DNA of 12,056 nt from an uncultured bacterium (lineage in GTDB: Bacteria > Bacillota > Clostridia > Lachnospirales > Lachnospiraceae): the NCBI GenBank assembly GCA_905215405.1, contig CAJMQE010000101.1, positions 1-12,056 on the forward strand, read 5' to 3'. Below the pieces are notes generated by a model. It saw only the letters and a program-made list of their open reading frames with translations, made no database searches and was not told where the DNA came from. Every line of letters starts with the position of its first letter. Positions within the stretch are counted from its first letter, which is position 1. Below, in pieces: positions 8,192-12,056 of this stretch. Both the position numbers and the translations under genes were made by a program.

Positions 8192-8221
8192 TTAGACATA
8201 GGATTGTCCATTTGCTATGAT
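8192..8221 (+). promoter_or_regulatory. Candidate promoter of the metallophosphoesterase gene
   Basis: TTAGAC (8192-8197), 18-bp spacer, TATGAT (8216-8221) in the AT-rich spacer 8091-8341. It would leave a leader of about 115 nt. The rest of the spacer shows no strong hairpin or repeat. Confidence 0.35.
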
Positions 8222-8341
8222 TAAAAAAGAAAATCAAACGATTCAGAGTTTTCATTCAAACACAAAAGAAAATCTATAAAAAAAAGTTGTAACTACGAAA
8301 CAAGTATAGAAAACAAGGAAAGAACATATGGAGGATAGAAT

Positions 8342-9613
8342 ATGAGGAGAGGAAAACTTTTAAAAACTGCTGGAATGATTCTTGCAGCAGCGATGATGCT
8401 GACCGCGTGTGGAAGCAGTCAGACAGGAAGTTCAGAGCAGACAACGAAAGCGACTGATACAGCATCTACAATTGAAAAGAATCTTGCAGGATTACAGGGA
8501 GCAGAATCAATTGCACTGACACAGTCCGATAACTATACAGACGAATATAAAACAGAGGTAGAAAGCAGCATTTATACTTATAAAACAACAGATACTCAGG
8601 ATAGTATCAGTTACATTTTTATCTCAGATATTCATCTGGGTAAGCCGGATGATAACTATTCTACAGAGGAAGTTGATGCAGCAGTTTATAGAGAACTGTA
8701 TGCGCTTGTGGATGTCGCAAATAATACAGATATCGATTTTGTCTGCGTTGGTGGAGATATACAGGATGGTACATCAGGAGATCCAGACAGCAAACAGATC
8801 GCACTCAACTATCTGAATAAAGTATCCGAAATTCTTGAAAATTGTAATAAACCAGTTCTGATTTTAAAGGGAAATCATGATGACAACAGTTTCTCTGCAC
8901 AGGCTCAGCCGGACTGGCTTTATGATCCAGCATATATTATTAACAACCAAGAGTGGTATGATGCTACAATGTCACATTTTTCCCAGTATGCAACAGATTA
9001 TAACAACGGATATTATTATTACGATGTGCCAGGCAAAGATATTCGTGTAGTCTGTCTGAATATGAGTGATAGTGATGATACAGTAGTAGATGGAAAGAGA
9101 AATGAAATCGGTATGTATTTTTATGGATATAAGGATGCACAGATTGACTGGCTGCTGAATTCCGCTATGAGCAGACAGGATTGCCAGTATGTATTCCTGT
9201 CACATGATGCATTTGATTACCCACAGGGATATGGTACAGATAGTAACAGAGATACGCTGGAATCAATATTGAACGCAGCAACGACACATACAGCATTTAG
9301 TACTGATAAATTCAGTAAAGACTTTTCTGAGTGGACAGGAGAAGTACAGCTTTATCATTGCGGACATCTGCACCAGGAACGTACGATTCTGAGCGATGAA
9401 ATCGGTGGGATTCCTTTGATCAATACAGATATTGGCCGTGCTGTTAATTACTTTAGTGTCCCACAGGAATGGAGAGATATGCAGTATGAACATCTGGATG
9501 GCAGAGAATTGAATACAATTTCAGAAGCTTTATTTGATATTGTTATCAGTAAATCGGATCAGGTTAATTTTATCAGATTTGGTAATGGAGACGACTGGAC
9601 ACTTAATAAGTAA
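8342..9613 (+). CDS. Secreted lipoprotein with calcineurin-like metallophosphoesterase domain
   Basis: The 423-residue protein begins with a lipoprotein signal: positive residues 2-8, a hydrophobic stretch, and lipobox LTAC with lipidated Cys23. A Ser/Thr/Gln-rich linker follows (24 to about 45). The two-metal phosphoesterase core has all its blocks in order: DIH (Asp96, His98), GGD (Asp139), GNHD (177-180), His288 in LSHD, and GHLH (341-344). It is therefore expected to be an active phosphatase or phosphodiesterase anchored on the outer face of the membrane. The substrate (nucleotide, phospholipid, teichoic acid or sugar phosphate) cannot be told. The length is typical of secreted members. 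The ATG has a GGAGG site at 8330-8334. A small gene starts 25 nt after its stop and is probably cotranscribed. Confidence 0.9.
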   Translation: MRRGKLLKTAGMILAAAMMLTACGSSQTGSSEQTTKATDTASTIEKNLAGLQGAESIALTQSDNYTDEYKTEVESSIYTYKTTDTQDSISYIFISDIHLGKPDDNYSTEEVDAAVYRELYALVDVANNTDIDFVCVGGDIQDGTSGDPDSKQIALNYLNKVSEILENCNKPVLILKGNHDDNSFSAQAQPDWLYDPAYIINNQEWYDATMSHFSQYATDYNNGYYYYDVPGKDIRVVCLNMSDSDDTVVDGKRNEIGMYFYGYKDAQIDWLLNSAMSRQDCQYVFLSHDAFDYPQGYGTDSNRDTLESILNAATTHTAFSTDKFSKDFSEWTGEVQLYHCGHLHQERTILSDEIGGIPLINTDIGRAVNYFSVPQEWRDMQYEHLDGRELNTISEALFDIVISKSDQVNFIRFGNGDDWTLNK

Positions 9614-9623
9614 AAAATATGCA

Positions 9624-9629
9624 GAGGAG
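9624..9629 (+). promoter_or_regulatory. Ribosome binding site of the small cysteine-rich gene
   Basis: GAGGAG lies 9 nt before ATG 9639. The longer reading from ATG 9534 would run 80 bases inside the metallophosphoesterase gene without such a site, so 9639 is taken as the start. Confidence 0.7.
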
Positions 9630-9638
9630 TTGGTACAA

Positions 9639-9992
9639 ATGTGTGAGAACAATTGTAAGGACTGCCTGCAGACGGACAAAATGAATGCATTGAAGAGATG
9701 TCTGCAAAGTCCGGTAAGTCTATTTTATTTTATCAATGTGGTCAGTGAAGCATGCACGGAAGAGGCACCTGTAAGACCTGAAGTGTGTAATGACACCAGC
9801 AAAATGGCGAATCAGCGTGCAAAGAAAAGTATCATGGAAAGATTGCAGAATTTTGACATGATTCCTGCATGCATGCTGGACAAATGGGTCTGTCTGCTGG
9901 AAAAGGCATCAGAGGTCATGAAGTTCGATGATTGGCAGTATGGCGCAGAAGTTCTTCTCTACGAACTAAATGATCGCGCGGCATATGTGTGA
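9639..9992 (+). CDS. Small cysteine-rich protein of unknown function
   Basis: I do not recognise this 117-residue protein. It has no signal peptide and no clear membrane segment, so it is probably cytoplasmic. Eight Cys lie at positions 2, 6, 9, 21, 39, 50, 78 and 85; the first three form CX3CX2C at the extreme N-terminus. The rest is predicted helical and charged, with an aromatic and acidic end (FDDWQYGAEVLLYEL). The Cys pattern could bind a metal or iron-sulfur cluster, but that is inference. Good ribosome binding, a clean stop, a terminator about 75 nt downstream and the 25-nt gap to the metallophosphoesterase gene support a real second gene of that operon, even though its product and the exported partner would sit in different compartments. 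Confidence 0.7.
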   Translation: MCENNCKDCLQTDKMNALKRCLQSPVSLFYFINVVSEACTEEAPVRPEVCNDTSKMANQRAKKSIMERLQNFDMIPACMLDKWVCLLEKASEVMKFDDWQYGAEVLLYELNDRAAYV

Positions 9993-10066
9993 GTATATGC
10001 GTTTAGATGAAGTAGATAATAAGTAATAATTATGAAGTAGAAGTTTATAGTTCATATAGATGGAAG

Positions 10067-10097
10067 AAAAGGTATGCCTGCGTGGGTGCCTTTTTTT
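10067..10097 (+). terminator. Terminator of the metallophosphoesterase operon
   Basis: AAAAGG (10067-10072) pairs with CCTTTT, with an imperfect GC-containing inner stem (GTATGCC against GGGTGCC, including wobble pairs and a bulge), and ends in seven T (10091-10097). Confidence 0.7.
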
Positions 10098-10299
10098 CAT
10101 ATTAGTTTTACTTATTAATTATAGTGGGAAATAAGATTGCTCTTCTACTTATGTTTTTTTATAATAAAAACAGTAGATTACATGTCAATAAGAGAGAGAG
10201 CATAATTTGGAAATGTGCCCAGAAATAAAAATAAGAGAGCTGACAGGATCTATATGCAAAGTGAATGTAATAAGGTAAAGTGTTCAGAAGAATGAATAT

Positions 10300-10376
10300 A
10301 AAAATATAAGAAATTGTATAAGGAAAAAATATAAGAAATTGTAAAAGAAAATATATAAGAAAATAGGTATAAGAAG
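10300..10376 (+). repeat. Short direct repeats with a period of about 25 bp
   Basis: AAAAATATAAGAAATTGTA occurs perfectly twice (10300-10318 and 10325-10343), 25 bp apart. Its core ATATAAGAAA recurs at 10353-10362, and a degenerate copy GTATAAGAAG sits at 10367-10376. Periods are 25, 24 and 14 bp. They lie 80-160 bp upstream of the nitroreductase gene and might be regulator sites or just slippage in A-rich DNA. Confidence 0.6.
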
Positions 10377-10441
10377 TATTCATTGTAGATAGGAACAAGA
10401 AAATTTGGGAAGAACATTTAATAAGAGCATGTCGTGTCTTT

Positions 10442-10447
10442 AGGAGG
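10442..10447 (+). promoter_or_regulatory. Ribosome binding site that sets the nitroreductase start
   Basis: AGGAGG lies 10 nt before ATG 10458. The in-frame GTG at 10434 lies upstream of this site and is rejected as the start. Confidence 0.75.
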
Positions 10448-10457
10448 TAACATTATA

Positions 10458-10994
10458 ATGGAATTTGCTAAGGTATTAGAAGAGAGAAGAAGTATACGAA
10501 AATATTCTGCGGATAAACACGTGACGGAGGAACAGGTAAAACAGATCATTGAAAGTGCAATACTTGCACCTTCGTGGAAGAATTCTCAGACGGCAAGATA
10601 CTATTGCATTATGAGTGATGAAATAAGGGCTAAGTTCTCACGAGAATGTCTGCCTGAATTTAATGCTAAAAATTCAGAAAATGCCGCATTGGTAGTAACA
10701 ACATTTGTGGCAAATCGCTCGGGATTCAATCGTGATGGTATACCAGATAATGAATGTGGAAATGGATGGGGCTTTTATGATCTGGGATTACATAATGAGA
10801 ATTTTCTATTAAAGGCTAAGGAACTTGGACTGGATACACTTGTAATGGGGATTCGTGATGGTGAAAAAATCAGAGAGATGTTACAGATTCCAGAAAATGA
10901 GATCATTGTGTCAGTCATCGCTTTGGGATATGGCGAAACAGAAGCTGTAAAACCAAAGAGAAAGACAGTAGAAGATATTTTGAAATTTTATTAA
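10458..10994 (+). CDS. Nitroreductase-family flavoprotein
   Basis: The 178-residue protein belongs to the FMN-dependent nitroreductase family, at the short end of its size range. The FMN-phosphate motif RRSIRKY is at 10-16, and APSWKNSQ at 37-44 gives the second FMN-contact block. The middle region GWGFYDLGLHNENFLLKA (103-120) and the ELGLDTLVMG block follow, with a basic tail (KPKRKTVEDIL) typical of the C-terminus. Such enzymes form dimers in the cytoplasm and use NAD(P)H to reduce nitro compounds, quinones, enones or flavins; the physiological substrate is unknown. It appears to be a single-gene unit: no promoter is convincing in the A-rich spacer, and only a small hairpin (10997-11011) follows. 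Confidence 0.9.
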   Translation: MEFAKVLEERRSIRKYSADKHVTEEQVKQIIESAILAPSWKNSQTARYYCIMSDEIRAKFSRECLPEFNAKNSENAALVVTTFVANRSGFNRDGIPDNECGNGWGFYDLGLHNENFLLKAKELGLDTLVMGIRDGEKIREMLQIPENEIIVSVIALGYGETEAVKPKRKTVEDILKFY

Positions 10995-10996
10995 TA

Positions 10997-11011
10997 GCTT
11001 ATTAATTAAGC
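10997..11011 (+). other. Small AT-rich hairpin after the nitroreductase gene
   Basis: GCTTA (10997-11001) and TAAGC (11007-11011) form a 5-bp stem with a 5-nt loop. No T run follows, so it is a poor terminator; readthrough towards the Nudix gene is possible. Confidence 0.3.
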
Positions 11012-11031
11012 ATAATAATATATTACAAAAT

Positions 11032-11166
11032 ACACCCTAAAGTTTACTTTGAATAGGATCATCGACTATGGTGTTGACCATAGGTGTCAATATCATATAA
11101 GCTAACTTCGCTAGCACGTGCTCTTGAAATGCTGCAGGCTAGAAGATACAAAGTAAATAGGGCTGT
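11032..11166 (+). repeat. Inverted-repeat-bounded element upstream of the Nudix gene
   Basis: ACACCCTA plus TTTACTTTG (11032-11039, 11043-11051) at the left is the inverse of CAAAGTAAA plus TAGGG (11149-11162) at the right, differing by a 3-nt insertion and one base near the end. Within lie two more dyads: CTATGGT/ACCATAG (11066-11072, 11077-11083) and CTAGC/GCTAG (11111-11115, 11138-11142). It could be a miniature inverted-repeat element or a three-way-junction RNA. No coding frame occurs inside. Confidence 0.55.
11074..11101 (+). promoter_or_regulatory. Promoter of the Nudix gene with a dyad over the -35
   Basis: TTGACC (11074-11079), 16-bp spacer, TATAAG (11096-11101) make a good vegetative promoter with a leader of about 85 nt. 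The perfect 7-bp dyad CTATGGT-GTTG-ACCATAG (11066-11083) covers the -35, which suggests a repressor operator. Transcripts from here would contain the CTAGC/GCTAG hairpin only. Confidence 0.55.
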
Positions 11167-11191
11167 TGTGTTGAAGGGGGAAAAATAGAAT

Positions 11192-11731
11192 ATGAAATGG
11201 AATAAAAAATCCAGTGAATATTTATTAAAGACGAAATATTTAAAAGTGAGACAAGATTGTGTTGAACTTTCAAATGGGATAGTGTTAGATGATTATTTTA
11301 TTGTTGAAAAGAATAATGTTTCACTGATTGTTGCCATAGACGAAAATCAAAATGTTATTCTGAAAAAGGAATACAGATATCCAATCGATCGTGATTTAAT
11401 AGAGTTACCGGGAGGAACATTTGAATTAAATGAAACAGATCCATTAAGTGTTGCCAAAAGAGAACTGCTAGAAGAAACAGGATATCAAGCTGAAGAATGG
11501 GAATTACTTTGTACAAATTATGATTATCCGACAAAGGATGTGAACCAAGTCAATATTTATCTTGCTAAAAATATTAAAATGGTGGCGGAACAGAAATTAG
11601 ATATTACAGAAGATATTGAATTCAAACTAATTCCTTTAAAAGATGCTATAGAGATGTGTATGAAAAATGATATTTGTGTAAATGGAAGTCTTGCGGGATT
11701 GCTTATGACTGCTAGAAAATATGGGATATAA
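11192..11731 (+). CDS. Nudix hydrolase, ADP-ribose pyrophosphatase-like
   Basis: The 179-residue protein has the length and layout of ADP-ribose pyrophosphatases: an N-terminal strand region for dimer contact (1-45), then the Nudix fold. The Nudix box begins at Gly75 and ends REL.EETGY (Arg90 to Tyr98), with the metal-binding Glu91, Glu94 and Glu95 present. Between Glu81 and Arg90 there are eight residues instead of the usual seven, a one-residue insertion. The block LPGG before the box and a Tyr-rich segment after it fit hydrolysis of a nucleoside diphosphate linked to a sugar or similar group; the true substrate is unknown. The ATG lies 11 nt after GAAGGGGG. Its codons look more AT-rich than those of the window's left half, which may point to separate acquisition, though this is an impression. 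Confidence 0.88.
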   Translation: MKWNKKSSEYLLKTKYLKVRQDCVELSNGIVLDDYFIVEKNNVSLIVAIDENQNVILKKEYRYPIDRDLIELPGGTFELNETDPLSVAKRELLEETGYQAEEWELLCTNYDYPTKDVNQVNIYLAKNIKMVAEQKLDITEDIEFKLIPLKDAIEMCMKNDICVNGSLAGLLMTARKYGI

Positions 11732-11742
11732 TTTTATTTACT

Positions 11743-11779
11743 ACACTGAAAAGTAGAGAATAATGTTAAGTGTTTTTTT
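11743..11779 (+). terminator. Weak terminator after the Nudix gene
   Basis: ACACT (11743-11747) and AGTGT (11769-11773) can pair across a 21-nt loop, followed by T to 11779 (seven T). The stem is short, so the call rests mainly on the T run and its position 12 nt after the stop. Confidence 0.35.
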
Positions 11780-11817
11780 AGTTCATATGCCATGTTTTGT
11801 CCACAATATATTAAATA

Positions 11818-11838
11818 GGCTGCATTAAAAATGCAGCC
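11818..11838 (-). terminator. Hairpin between convergent genes, terminator for the minus-strand gene
   Basis: GGCTGCATT (11818-11826) and AATGCAGCC (11830-11838) form a perfect 9-bp stem with an AAA loop. Read on the minus strand it begins 35 nt after the stop of the membrane protein gene and is followed by a partly T-rich tract (TATTTAAT). On the plus strand no T run follows directly. Confidence 0.6.
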
Positions 11839-11873
11839 CAAGTAAGTTTATTTTGAAGTCTTTTTCGATGAGA

Positions 11874-12054
11874 TTATTGTGCCAAAATGAATACTGCACC
11901 AAAGATTAAAGCGAGTACAGACCAGATAGATAAATCTTTGTACGATCCAATATTAGCAAAACCAATAATTGCACCAAATATGTAGAAACCACCAGAGACA
12001 TATGCCAATGGTGTTAAGTTAAGGATTCAAAGAGAAGTTAGTATCGTTTGCGAT
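11874..12054 (-). pseudogene. C-terminal part of a small membrane protein gene, apparently frameshifted and cut by the window end
   Basis: On the minus strand a frame ending at TAA 11876-11874 encodes a convincing membrane tail: NLTPLAYVSGGFYIFGAI and on through a loop (GSYKDLS) to a last hydrophobic helix ending FILAQ. Two membrane segments are visible. This frame meets a TGA at 12029-12027 and has no start codon with a ribosome binding site. One base further, the shifted frame from the window edge reads IANDTNFSLNP and then stops at TAA 12021-12019, just where the membrane frame picks up. Removing one T in CCTTAAC (near 12021-12023) would join them. It is either a frameshifted gene, a sequencing error, or an intact gene read wrongly at the edge. 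I do not recognise the family. Confidence 0.5.
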
Positions 12055-12056
12055 AT

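Larger units (their letters stand above)
10098..10457 (+). other. A-rich, purine-biased spacer without a gene
   Basis: These 360 bases before the nitroreductase gene are strongly A-rich and purine-rich on the plus strand. I find no coding frame with a ribosome binding site and no clear promoter. The only structure is the short direct repeats at 10300-10376. The minus-strand open frame through here is a by-product of base composition. Confidence 0.6.

Noticed and set aside
9534..9638. Longer start for the small cysteine-rich gene
   Set aside because: It would run inside the metallophosphoesterase gene with no ribosome binding site.
9639..9668. CX3CX2C as a radical SAM motif
   Set aside because: The protein is far too short for a radical SAM barrel, the motif sits at residue 2, and the residue before the third Cys is Asp rather than aromatic.
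10300..10376. CRISPR-like array
   Set aside because: Repeats are 19 bp or shorter, spacers only 6 bp, and there are no cas genes nearby.
10159..10398. Open frame on the minus strand
   Set aside because: Low-complexity, Phe/Leu/Ile-rich product of A-rich DNA, without a ribosome binding site.
11039..11050. Third MerR-type operator (AAAGT-TT-ACTTT)
   Set aside because: The spacing of the core is similar, but no -35 or -10 hexamer is at the required distance.
11113..11122. Perfect palindrome AGCACGTGCT
   Set aside because: A 10-bp palindrome can arise by chance, and it is inside a longer stem that explains part of it.
11026..11190. Known riboswitch (ykkC-type nucleoside diphosphate class, sometimes found before Nudix genes) or T-box
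   Set aside because: I could not find the conserved blocks of ykkC RNAs, nor the T-box consensus. A covariance-model search would settle it.

Overview
The window looks like chromosomal DNA of a low-GC Gram-positive gut anaerobe of the Clostridia, most likely a Lachnospiraceae member. The clues are strong AGGAGG-type ribosome binding sites, AT-rich spacers, a lipobox lipoprotein, and the gene families present. This assignment is inference. I see no rRNA, tRNA, CRISPR array or recognisable transposase.

Layout, left to right. (1) 222-3966: two overlapping genes for a heterodimeric ABC exporter, with a candidate promoter upstream and a strong terminator at 4031-4080. (2) 4107-6072: a MerR-type promoter, a MerR regulator and a MATE efflux pump whose start overlaps the regulator's end. 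(3) 6203-8090: a second MerR-type promoter of the same geometry, a thiamine-diphosphate enzyme resembling 1-deoxy-D-xylulose-5-phosphate synthase (DXS), and a terminator. (4) 8192-10097: a metallophosphoesterase lipoprotein, a small cysteine-rich protein of unknown function, and a terminator. (5) 10098-10457: an A-rich spacer with short direct repeats. (6) 10458-10994: a nitroreductase-family flavoprotein. (7) 11032-11731: an inverted-repeat-bounded control region and a Nudix hydrolase. (8) 11874-12054: on the minus strand, the end of a membrane protein gene that appears frameshifted and runs off the window.

The main find is the possible unit 4107-8053. The regulator resembles the aldehyde-responsive AdhR type of MerR proteins, but has Lys where AdhR has its sensing Cys. 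Two promoters in the window share the MerR-type arrangement: TTGACT, a 19-bp spacer, and a dyad centred at the same place. One drives merR and the MATE pump, the other drives the DXS-like enzyme. In that enzyme the thiamine-diphosphate and catalytic residues of DXS are kept, but the two arginines that hold the phosphate of glyceraldehyde 3-phosphate are Ala and Ser, and about 32 residues of the DXS insert are missing. It is therefore probably not the isoprenoid-pathway DXS. It may instead be a pyruvate-using carboligase with an unphosphorylated acceptor, induced with an efflux pump by a small toxic or signalling molecule. That role is a hypothesis.
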